DNA from: JAJTHC01 sp044348005
GTDB lineage: Bacteria; Cyanobacteriota; Vampirovibrionia; Vampirovibrionales; JAJTHC01
DNA: 38,501 bases
Direction: 5' to 3'
NCBI GenBank assembly: GCA_044348005.1
Contig: JBIKTR010000016.1
Span: 1-38,501, forward strand
Shown here: piece after piece, positions 32,243 through 38,501 of the stretch
Numbering within the stretch: the stretch's first letter is position 1
How the letters are laid out: each line of letters opens with the position of its first letter
Position numbers and translations under genes: made by a program
Notes under the pieces: model-generated
Database searches by the model: none
The model's input: only the letters and a program-made list of their open reading frames with translations
Told to the model about the DNA's origin: nothing

Positions 32243-32794
32243 ATGCCCTTAGACTTACTGGACCATGACGTAGACGGTGTGTTACGCCTAGAAGGCGTTC
32301 GCTTTCAAGACGATCGCGGGTTTTTTACAGAACTGTATAACCAAGCGCGCATGCCAGCCGCCTTGCCCACTTTCGTGCAGGACAACGCCTCCCTTTCTCG
32401 GGAAAAAGGCGTGTTACGGGGCCTTCATTTTCAAAAGGCGCCTTATGTCCAAGGCAAGTTCGTTACCGTGTTACAAGGTTCGATTTGGGATGTATTGCTC
32501 GATTTACGAAACGATTCTTCCACTTTTGGCAAGGCTTACGGCATAGAAATTTCCGCCCAAAATAAGCGACAGATCTACATTCCTGAAGGTTTCGCCCATG
32601 GTTTTGTGACCTTAGAAGCCAACACGCTGGTGCATTATAAAACCACGGCCCCGTATTCGCCGTCGCATGACAGTGGAATTCGCTGGAATGACCCGACTTT
32701 GGCGATTGACTGGCAGTTAGATGGCAACAGCCCGATTCTTTCGCCTAAAGATGAAGCCCTGCCCTTCTTTGATGCCACGGCTTCTTATTTTTAA
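32243..32794 (+). CDS. rfbC: dTDP-4-dehydrorhamnose 3,5-epimerase
   Basis: RfbC epimerises dTDP-4-keto-6-deoxyglucose, the third step towards dTDP-L-rhamnose. The 183-aa protein has the full cupin-type sequence: DDRGFFTELYNQ, VQDNASLSREKGVLRGLHFQ with the catalytic His, GSIWDVLLDLRNDSSTFGK, IYIPEGFAHGFVTLE, and the late GIRWNDPTLAIDW. Length is normal. The ATG follows a strong AAAGGAGG. It heads a cluster rfbC-rfbB-rfbA with 32- and 64-bp gaps. rfbD, which would complete rhamnose synthesis, is absent from the cluster. Confidence 0.95.
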   Translation: MPLDLLDHDVDGVLRLEGVRFQDDRGFFTELYNQARMPAALPTFVQDNASLSREKGVLRGLHFQKAPYVQGKFVTVLQGSIWDVLLDLRNDSSTFGKAYGIEISAQNKRQIYIPEGFAHGFVTLEANTLVHYKTTAPYSPSHDSGIRWNDPTLAIDWQLDGNSPILSPKDEALPFFDATASYF

Positions 32795-32826
32795 TCCACA
32801 ACTCCCTTTCGATAAAGGACACCTAC

Positions 32827-33900
32827 ATGAACAATTCTTTACAACAGCAACGTATTTTAGTTACAGGCGGCGCAGGCTTTATCGGATCCGCCCTCGTGCG
32901 TTACCTGATTCAGTCTACCGAAGCCCACGTCCTCAACATCGATGCCCTCACTTACGCCGCCAACCTCAATAGTCTTGCAGATGTGGAAGCGTCGCCTCGT
33001 TATACGTTTAAGCAAGTGAATATCACGGATACCTCTACCTTAAACGCCTTATTTGAAGACTTTCAACCCAACAGCGTGATGCACCTTGCCGCTGAAAGCC
33101 ATGTGGATCGCTCCATCGACGGGCCCGCCGTCTTTTTAGACACCAACATTATCGGCACGTTCACCTTACTAGAAGCCAGCCGTGCCTATTACGAAGGCTT
33201 GTCAAGCGAAGCGCAAAGTCGTTTTCGCTTCTTGCATGTTTCGACCGATGAAGTCTACGGCACGCTGGGTAAAGACGATTTGTTCACCGAAGAAACGCCG
33301 TATGCCCCTAATTCGCCGTATTCTGCGAGTAAAGCCAGTTCCGATTTCTTGGTTCGCGCGTGGCATCACACCTATGGCTTGCCAGTATTGATGACGAATT
33401 GTTCGAATAATTATGGACCGTATCACTTCCCTGAAAAACTGATTCCGCTTATCATCATCAATGCCTTGCAAGGCAAGGACTTGCCTGTGTATGGAGACGG
33501 TTCTAACGTGCGGGACTGGTTGTATGTGGAAGATCACGTGAAGGGCTTGTACACGGTGCTTCAAACGGGTGTGGTGGGGGAAAAGTATAATATCGGCGGG
33601 CATAACGAAAAAACGAACTTACAAGTCGTGCATACCTTGTGCGATGCCTTAGATGTTCAACGCCCCAAGTCCGACGGTACTAGCTTTCGTTCGCAGATTC
33701 GTTTTGTGACGGATCGACCCGGCCATGATTTCCGCTACGCCATTGATGCGTCGAAGATTCAGCGAGAACTCGGCTGGGTGCCTGAAGAAAGCTTTGAATC
33801 GGGCATGGCTAAAACGGTGGACTGGTATTTGAGCCGTCAAGACTGGTGGCAACCTATTTTAGACAGCACCTACAACACCCAACGTTTAGGGGTTAGATAA
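32827..33900 (+). CDS. rfbB: dTDP-glucose 4,6-dehydratase
   Basis: RfbB converts dTDP-glucose to dTDP-4-keto-6-deoxyglucose using tightly bound NAD. The 357-aa extended short-chain dehydrogenase has the nucleotide motif VTGGAGFIGSALVRYL near residue 12, AAESHVDRSIDGP, the catalytic STDEVYGTLG and YSASKASSD (YxxxK), and NCSNNYGPYHFPEKLIPL. AAAGGA precedes the ATG. It is the second gene of the sugar cluster. Confidence 0.95.
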   Translation: MNNSLQQQRILVTGGAGFIGSALVRYLIQSTEAHVLNIDALTYAANLNSLADVEASPRYTFKQVNITDTSTLNALFEDFQPNSVMHLAAESHVDRSIDGPAVFLDTNIIGTFTLLEASRAYYEGLSSEAQSRFRFLHVSTDEVYGTLGKDDLFTEETPYAPNSPYSASKASSDFLVRAWHHTYGLPVLMTNCSNNYGPYHFPEKLIPLIIINALQGKDLPVYGDGSNVRDWLYVEDHVKGLYTVLQTGVVGEKYNIGGHNEKTNLQVVHTLCDALDVQRPKSDGTSFRSQIRFVTDRPGHDFRYAIDASKIQRELGWVPEESFESGMAKTVDWYLSRQDWWQPILDSTYNTQRLGVR

Positions 33901-33964
33901 AGCCATCTATGGTCTTTCGTGTTGTGGCGAAGACCCTTCAAAAGACCCAAAGGAAAGAATTTAT

Positions 33965-34858
33965 ATGAAACAACGAAAAGGCATTATTCTCGCAGGGGGT
34001 TCAGGGACTCGTTTGCACCCCTGTACGCTTGCGGTGTCCAAGCAATTGCTCCCCGTGTGGGACAAACCGATGATCTACTACCCGCTTTCGATGCTGATGA
34101 GTGCAGGCATTCAAGAGATTCTGCTCATTAGCACGCCTCACGATTTGCCCCTTTTTAAACGTCTCTTGGGCGACGGTTCGCCATATGGCATCCACTTGGA
34201 ATACGCTGAACAACCCGAGCCAAAAGGTTTGGCGCAAGCCTTGACCATTGGCGAAGCCTTTTTAGAGGGGCATCCTTCCGCGATGATATTGGGCGACAAC
34301 TTGTTTTACGGCGCCACCTTGCCCACGCAACTCCAGCACATCAACCAGCAACGTAAGGGGGCGACCGTCTTTGCCACGCATGTGGAAGATCCGCAACGCT
34401 ACGGTATTGTGACGTTGGATGCCACAGGTAAAGCTACCTCGATTGAAGAAAAGCCTGAACATCCCAAAAGTTCGTGGGCAGTCACAGGCTTGTACTTCTT
34501 TGATGAGGAGGCCCCCACGTTGGCGAAACGCTTGGCCCCTTCGGCGCGTGGGGAGTTTGAAATCACGGATGTCAACCGTCTGTACTTGGAAGCTGGCACG
34601 TTGAAGGTGGAAGTCTTGGGGCGGGGATCAGCGTGGTTTGACACGGGCACGCATGCGTCTTTATTGCAAGCGTCTCACTTTGTGCAGGCCATTGAAGAAC
34701 GCACGGGCATAAAAATCGCCTGCCTTGAAGAAATTGCCTATGAACAAGGCTTTTTGAATTTGAATGCCTTAGAAACGCAGGCCAATGCGCTAGGTAAAAG
34801 TGCGTATGGTCTTTACTTGCAACGTTATGTGAAGGAACAAAGGGCTCTTGAGCTGTAG
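33965..34858 (+). CDS. rfbA: Glucose-1-phosphate thymidylyltransferase
   Basis: RfbA makes dTDP-glucose from dTTP and glucose 1-phosphate, the entry step of the pathway. The 297-aa protein shows IILAGGSGTRLHPCTLAVSK, QLLPVWDKPMIYYPLS, ILGDNLFYG, the EEKPEHPKSSWAVTGLYF block, and RGSAWFDTGTHASLLQAS near the end. A small hairpin (GGTCTT/AAGACC, about 33910-33935) lies in the gap after rfbB and AAAGGA precedes the ATG. It is the last gene of the cluster. Confidence 0.95.
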   Translation: MKQRKGIILAGGSGTRLHPCTLAVSKQLLPVWDKPMIYYPLSMLMSAGIQEILLISTPHDLPLFKRLLGDGSPYGIHLEYAEQPEPKGLAQALTIGEAFLEGHPSAMILGDNLFYGATLPTQLQHINQQRKGATVFATHVEDPQRYGIVTLDATGKATSIEEKPEHPKSSWAVTGLYFFDEEAPTLAKRLAPSARGEFEITDVNRLYLEAGTLKVEVLGRGSAWFDTGTHASLLQASHFVQAIEERTGIKIACLEEIAYEQGFLNLNALETQANALGKSAYGLYLQRYVKEQRALEL

Positions 34859-34881
34859 ACGAACAGTTCACGCTGATTTCA

Positions 34882-34890
34882 TGCTACAAT
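34882..34890 (+). promoter_or_regulatory. Extended -10 promoter of lpxI-lpxB
   Basis: TGCTACAAT is an extended -10 element (TG, one base, TACAAT) 26 bp before the GTG of lpxI. No good -35 is visible. Confidence 0.4.
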
Positions 34891-34915
34891 GCGAAGATGT
34901 ATCCCTCTATAAACG

Positions 34916-35959
34916 GTGTCACACCACTTCAACAAGGCCATGAGCGAAACCCCTTATTCCTACAACCTGACTGAACTTCTGGCGGATGTGGACCCGTGGC
35001 AGGGGAAAGACGGCCATTTGGCCATCATTGCTGGAGAAGGCACCCTACCCTTACAAGCCGTTAAAGACGCCAAACGCCAAGGCTACATTGTGCATGTGTT
35101 TGTCATTGGCGGGAACTGGCGAGAAATGGCGCGTTATAAGCCTTATGCGAATTTTGTAGAACCCTATTACTTAGGGCAATTTCGACGCATGATGAACCTC
35201 TTCAGGGGGCATGGCATTAAATATGTGTGCTTTGCGGGGAAGGTCAACAAATGGGTGCTATTTACGCAACTTAATTTAGACAGCCTTGCGTTACGACTCC
35301 TTCAAAAGATGCCGCGTAAAAACGATGACGCGGTGATGCATTACATTATTGAAGGCTTGGCGTATTTAGGCATGGAAACCTTGCCTCAAGTAAAGTTTAT
35401 GCAAGGCTTGTTTCAGCCTGAAGGGATTTTAGCTGAAGGGTGCCCCTTGCTCGAAGAAGATTGGCTGGGCGTGTGTTTTGGATTTGACACCGCAAAAGCC
35501 ATGGCGGCTTTAGATGTGGGTCAAACGGTTGTGGTGAACGACACCATGGTCATTGCTATTGAAGCCATTGAAGGCACGGATGAATGCCTCAAGCGAGCAG
35601 GCAAGCTTCAGCGCAAGCAAGGGGGCATTGTCGCCAAAGTGGCCAAACCCTTTCAAGACGATCGATTTGATGTGCCGGCCGTGGGCTTACGCACTTTGAA
35701 AACCATGCGAAATAACGGCTTAAACATTTTGGTGACTGAAGCGCAAGCGACGTTGTTTTTAGATGAAATCGCAGAAATGAACGCCTATGCCCACGCGCAC
35801 GGCTTGACGATTCTTTCGGTGAGTTCAACTGGGCTAAAACCGTGGCGTGAGCGTTTGGCTCAGCGTCAAACGAAGCTTCAAGCCCCCGGCGTGTCTCCAT
35901 CGAGTGTTCCCCCCAACCAAGCACTCACCCCCGAAGAAGGGTCTAGCCATGCCTTCTGA
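34916..35959 (+). CDS. lpxI: UDP-2,3-diacylglucosamine diphosphatase LpxI
   Basis: LpxI cleaves UDP-2,3-diacylglucosamine to lipid X and UMP in lipid A synthesis, replacing LpxH in many lineages. The 347-aa protein (DUF1009) has GHLAIIAGEGTLPLQAVKDA, then YVCFAGKVNKWVLF, RKNDDAVMHYIIEGL and TVVVNDTMVIAIEAIEGTDE, which are family hallmarks. FDVPAVGLRTLKTM and ILVTEAQATLFLDEIAEMN lie near the end of the enzyme. The last 35 residues are a Pro-rich non-conserved tail. Start choice is uncertain: GTG at 34916 or ATG at 34940, neither with a good binding site. The gene overlaps lpxB by 11 bp. Confidence 0.88.
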   Translation: MSHHFNKAMSETPYSYNLTELLADVDPWQGKDGHLAIIAGEGTLPLQAVKDAKRQGYIVHVFVIGGNWREMARYKPYANFVEPYYLGQFRRMMNLFRGHGIKYVCFAGKVNKWVLFTQLNLDSLALRLLQKMPRKNDDAVMHYIIEGLAYLGMETLPQVKFMQGLFQPEGILAEGCPLLEEDWLGVCFGFDTAKAMAALDVGQTVVVNDTMVIAIEAIEGTDECLKRAGKLQRKQGGIVAKVAKPFQDDRFDVPAVGLRTLKTMRNNGLNILVTEAQATLFLDEIAEMNAYAHAHGLTILSVSSTGLKPWRERLAQRQTKLQAPGVSPSSVPPNQALTPEEGSSHAF

Positions 35960-37142
35960 TGCCCCTAAAACGATTGAACACTTGCTGATTTGCACGGGTG
36001 ATCCGTCTGCGGCGCACCATGCTGCGGATTTAGTGAAGCAGATTTTAGTGCGTCACCCGCAGATACGTATCACGGCCGTGGGCAATGATGAATTGCAAGA
36101 CGCGGGAGCCACCCTGCTTGCGCACCATGACGACATTGGCATGGGAGGCTGGGGCATTACGGCTGCCTTAGCGGGCATTTGGGGACATTGGCAGTTGGCT
36201 CAAAAAATTAAACGCTTTGTGGGTGAACAACAGGTGGATCGGGTCTTGTTGATGGATTATAGTGGGTTTCATTTGAAATTGGCCCGTCTGCTGGTGAATA
36301 CATGCGAGTTACGTTACTATATTCCGCCTCAATTATGGGCCAGTCGTCCTCAGCGTATGAAAAGTATTCAAGCCTTTATTCGCAAGGTGTATACGATTTT
36401 TCCTTTTGAAAATGCGTGGTATCAACAGGCAGGCGTTCCTTACTTATTTGTGGGGCACCCTTTAACACGAAACTTACCGTTGCCTGTGACCAAATCCGCT
36501 TTTTGTGAGCAGTATGCGTTAGAGGTGCAAGATCCCCTTGTCGGCCTGTTTCCTGGTTCTCGAGTGGGGGAAGTCAAACGAATGTTGCCGATCTTTGCCA
36601 AGGCTTTAGCCCAAGTGCAGGGCGTTTTGGACGAAAAAGGGCAACGCCTACAGGTGGTGATGGCTCAAGCCCCCAACTTGTCCGATGCCTTTATAGAACA
36701 AGCCGTCAAACAGGCATTTGCGCCTTTCCCCCAAGTGGAGTTGACAATTTTAACGCAGGCCAATCATGCCATTTTATCGGCAAGCGATCTGATTTTAGGG
36801 GCGTCTGGCACCACGAGTTTAGAAGCCGCGTTGTACGGGACCCCCATGGTGATTGCCTATCAGGTGGATTGGATCAGTGAAATGGTGGCCAAGCGCATTA
36901 TGACGGTGCCTTTTATAGGCTTGCCGAACTTATTGGTTGCTCCAGAACAAGCCCCCATTTTGCCCGAACGTTTACAAGGGGCCTGTACGCCTGAATCGTT
37001 GGCGCAAGATGTGCTCGCGTTTTTAGATCCTCAGTCGCCTGCGTCACGTCAAGCAACAGAAGGCTTGGCTTATGTGAAGCAGGCCTTGGGCGAAGGCGCT
37101 TCTTTAGACGCGTTTGTGGAGGATTTGGTGTCGCTGGATTAG
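35949..37142 (+). CDS. lpxB: Lipid-A-disaccharide synthase LpxB
   Basis: LpxB joins lipid X and UDP-diacylglucosamine to the lipid A disaccharide, using the product of LpxI from the gene before. The 397-aa GT19 glycosyltransferase has LLMDYSGFHLKLAR (catalytic Asp region), YYIPPQLWASRPQRMKSI, FPFENAWYQQAGVPYLFVGHPL, GLFPGSRVGEVKRMLPIF and SGTTSLEAALYGTPMVIAYQV. The usual GExSGDxxGA loop at the N-terminus is altered to TGDPSAAHHAAD. I chose the ATG at 35949 (AAGAAGG 8 bp upstream), not an upstream ATG inside lpxI. The lpxI-lpxB overlap supports translational coupling. Confidence 0.9.
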   Translation: MPSDAPKTIEHLLICTGDPSAAHHAADLVKQILVRHPQIRITAVGNDELQDAGATLLAHHDDIGMGGWGITAALAGIWGHWQLAQKIKRFVGEQQVDRVLLMDYSGFHLKLARLLVNTCELRYYIPPQLWASRPQRMKSIQAFIRKVYTIFPFENAWYQQAGVPYLFVGHPLTRNLPLPVTKSAFCEQYALEVQDPLVGLFPGSRVGEVKRMLPIFAKALAQVQGVLDEKGQRLQVVMAQAPNLSDAFIEQAVKQAFAPFPQVELTILTQANHAILSASDLILGASGTTSLEAALYGTPMVIAYQVDWISEMVAKRIMTVPFIGLPNLLVAPEQAPILPERLQGACTPESLAQDVLAFLDPQSPASRQATEGLAYVKQALGEGASLDAFVEDLVSLD

Positions 37143-37183
37143 CCTTCGATATTGAAGCGTTTTTCGCTTAGAATGGGTAGCGT

Positions 37184-37474
37184 TTAGACATCGATCACCT
37201 CATCCGCAATGTATCCCCATGCTTTGGGCTTGATTTGCTTACGACTAATGACATCAACCTTGCTTTCTAAAAGTGCTTCCAGCTCGTCGATTAAGTCGAA
37301 AAAGCCCCAACTCAAGGGCATACTAAAATCGACGATCAAGTCAACATCGCTAGTAGGCGTTTGCTCATTGCGAGCCACACTACCGAAGACCGCCACATGT
37401 TCAACGCCCCACTTGGCTTTTAGGTGCGGTTTGGCTTGTCGAAGCAGGCTTAAAATCTCTTCACGATTTTTCAT
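37184..37474 (-). CDS. Minimal nucleotidyltransferase (MNT) domain protein
   Basis: This 96-aa protein has the pol-beta-like nucleotidyltransferase signature FGSVARNEQTPTSDVDLIVDF (GS...SDxDL at about residues 31-50) and a later Asp in KVDVI, the three acidic metal ligands. Such proteins (MntA type) often inactivate a HEPN RNase toxin by AMP transfer. No HEPN gene is next to it. Instead it overlaps by 14 bp the DUF4393 gene upstream on the same strand, so the two are translated together. The C-terminus (KPKAWGYIADEVIDV) is standard for the family. Confidence 0.85.
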   Translation of the reverse strand: MKNREEILSLLRQAKPHLKAKWGVEHVAVFGSVARNEQTPTSDVDLIVDFSMPLSWGFFDLIDELEALLESKVDVISRKQIKPKAWGYIADEVIDV

Positions 37475-38312
37475 CGGTGGGGGACTCCTGTAACGTGACG
37501 GCTTGCATGAAGTGTTGACCTAATTCTGTCAAGCGAAGACACAATCTTTGTGTGCTTAGCCGTGTGTTTCCTAATTCAGTCTTTAAGAGTTCTTCCGTTT
37601 CTTGAAAATAGTTTGTAAAAACATGGTTATCATAAGAATTTGCAAAACCTCTACTTTCTGTGTCAAGTAGCTGTTTTGATTCAATACGGCTAATCATTAC
37701 AGAGGACTGATCTCCATAATCTACTGTTTTTCTACATATTTTATAGTTTTGAATATTGTCGTTGTGGTATCTTAAAGCAGGTATTTCTTTTCTCTCGTAC
37801 AAACTCATTAAAAACCGAGCATCCTCTTCCGAAAATTCAGAAATCAGCTTGGCATACGACGGATGAATCCCGTCGCTTTTACGGTTGTCCATACTGCCTG
37901 CGAGCAAATTGGCAAACATTTCTTTCAGGGTCGTTTCATGTGCTTCTAAATCAATGACGTTTTCAAATACGGCTTTAGCAATTCGCATATTAGGGGGTAT
38001 TCGATTCGCTTCAGGTATTGCAAAATACTTCGGGGCAAAATCATTTTTCAAGAAAGGCAATAATTTCAATTCACACATCATGGAAAAATAAGGTTCCGTA
38101 TGACATTTTTCAATTATCTTAGCCCAAAATAGGCACTCTATTGCACCTACAAGTGGCTTCCCTAACTTATCTCCCAAATACAAAAGTCCGTTATTCGTAG
38201 TCTCAATTAAGGGAGTAAAATCCGCTTTAGCTTTAATACCTGTAAACTCATTCTGATTATTTACTTCTACATTGTTTTCAATTTTAAGTGCATTGCCTTC
38301 AATCATGGACAA
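37461..38312 (-). CDS. DUF4393 (Abi-alpha-like) domain protein
   Basis: In this 283-aa protein the centre matches the DUF4393 pattern: ETTLKEMFANLLAGSMD near residues 128-144, then IHPSYAKLISEFSEEDARFLMSLYE near 152-176. DUF4393 proteins include members thought to act in abortive phage infection. The first 90 residues contain a hydrophobic stretch (KPLVGAIECLFWAKIIEK). The C-terminus is helical and charged. AGGAG lies 9 bp before the ATG, and TAGAAT (complement of 38334-38339) may be the -10. The gene is AT-rich relative to the lpx genes and overlaps the MNT gene. The pair is a candidate defence or toxin-antitoxin unit; that function is inferred. Confidence 0.7.
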   Translation of the reverse strand: MSMIEGNALKIENNVEVNNQNEFTGIKAKADFTPLIETTNNGLLYLGDKLGKPLVGAIECLFWAKIIEKCHTEPYFSMMCELKLLPFLKNDFAPKYFAIPEANRIPPNMRIAKAVFENVIDLEAHETTLKEMFANLLAGSMDNRKSDGIHPSYAKLISEFSEEDARFLMSLYERKEIPALRYHNDNIQNYKICRKTVDYGDQSSVMISRIESKQLLDTESRGFANSYDNHVFTNYFQETEELLKTELGNTRLSTQRLCLRLTELGQHFMQAVTLQESPTDEKS

Positions 38313-38343
38313 AATCTCCTCTTCTATACCCCTATTCTACCAT

Positions 38344-38367
38344 AGACCGTTTTATTTATCGGATACT
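38344..38367 (-). repeat. Dispersed 24-bp motif, copy 2
   Basis: It is identical to 16947-16970 except for one base. It lies where the -35 region of the DUF4393 gene would be and 11 bp from the IS1595-type end, so it may be part of a promoter, an IS target or a small repeat. Confidence 0.6.
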
Positions 38368-38377
38368 ATAAAAACCA

Positions 38378-38501
38378 TGGGTCTGGTAAACTTTAGAGAG
38401 GATTTTTCCTCAATTCCTTTAACAGAATAGCATAGATATTTTGAGATCTCAAATTAAATCGCCATTCACATTCTTTCAAATGCAAATAGAACGTTTGGTC
38501 A
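38378..38501 (-). mobile_element. End of an IS1595-type element running off the window
   Basis: The inverted repeat TGGGTCTGGTAAACTTTAG at 38378-38396 equals that at 3851-3869. The transposase 3' end follows directly. Orientation is opposite to the left remnant with respect to the transposase. Confidence 0.75.
38393..38501 (-). CDS. IS1595-family transposase, C-terminal part (partial)
   Basis: The visible 35 residues (DQTFYLHLKECEWRFN, then IYAILLKELRKNPL and stop) are the typical C-terminus of IS1595/IS1016-type transposases. The stop codon lies within the inverted repeat, as is common in compact elements. The rest is beyond the right edge, so whether the copy is intact cannot be told. Confidence 0.75.
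   Translation of the reverse strand, partial: DQTFYLHLKECEWRFNLRSQNIYAILLKELRKNPL

Noticed and set aside
3851..38396. The whole window as a composite transposon bounded by IS1595-type copies
   Set aside because: Both ends face the same way with the element bodies to the right, the left copy is broken, and the segment between holds essential genes.

Overview
The window looks like a chromosomal segment of a Gram-negative-type bacterium. It has lipid A genes (lpxI-lpxB), dTDP-sugar genes (rfbCBA), a twitching/retraction ATPase (pilT) and a transpeptidase. It also carries traits common in Cyanobacteria and their non-photosynthetic relatives: a LytR-CpsA-Psr protein, a class II DAHP synthase, and an RNase E/G gene downstream of a radical-SAM/DUF2344 fusion gene. 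LpxI instead of LpxH, together with these genes, makes a melainabacterial/vampirovibrionian-type genome my best guess. That placement is an inference from gene content only and has low confidence.

Layout. Positions 1-5200 are an accessory island on the minus strand: a BcgI-like restriction-modification pair (fused nuclease/methylase plus a two-TRD specificity protein), a broken gene end, an IS1595-type remnant and a full-length IS5-type transposase gene. From 5200 to 19300 come mostly single-copy cellular genes: a secreted glycine-zipper protein, an orphan sugar-ABC permease, an exported peroxiredoxin, metY, a YceD/DUF177 protein overlapping ribD, pilT, an LCP protein, a radical SAM protein, a transaldolase-family protein and DAHP synthase. 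From 19300 to 27400 a minus-strand block carries an FtsI-like PBP, RNase E/G and the radical-SAM fusion. From 27450 to 29300 lies a repeat-rich stretch with a tiny hydrophobic peptide gene, 33-bp direct repeats, an orphan protein gene and a 21-bp tandem array. From 29300 to 37150 come proA, a short CDF transporter with a small exported protein, rfbCBA and lpxI-lpxB. The right edge (37180-38501) is accessory again: an overlapping nucleotidyltransferase/DUF4393 pair, then the end of another IS1595-type element that runs out of the window.

The most striking item is upstream of metY (8140-8370). A strong promoter is followed by a 34-codon leader ORF in which six of nine consecutive codons are Met. 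Behind it lie a GNRA hairpin, a 12-bp antiterminator and an intrinsic terminator that are mutually exclusive by base pairing. This is the full anatomy of a ribosome-mediated methionine attenuator, a control mode I do not know to be established for methionine genes. Other candidates for new biology are an antisense-covered 24-aa hydrophobic peptide (27457-27690, type I toxin-like), an in-frame 24-bp repeat between the two recognition domains of the R-M specificity subunit, the MNT/DUF4393 pair, and a 150-bp palindromic element after metY.

No tRNA, rRNA or CRISPR array was seen. Coordinates of non-coding structures come from reading complementarity by eye, without folding software.
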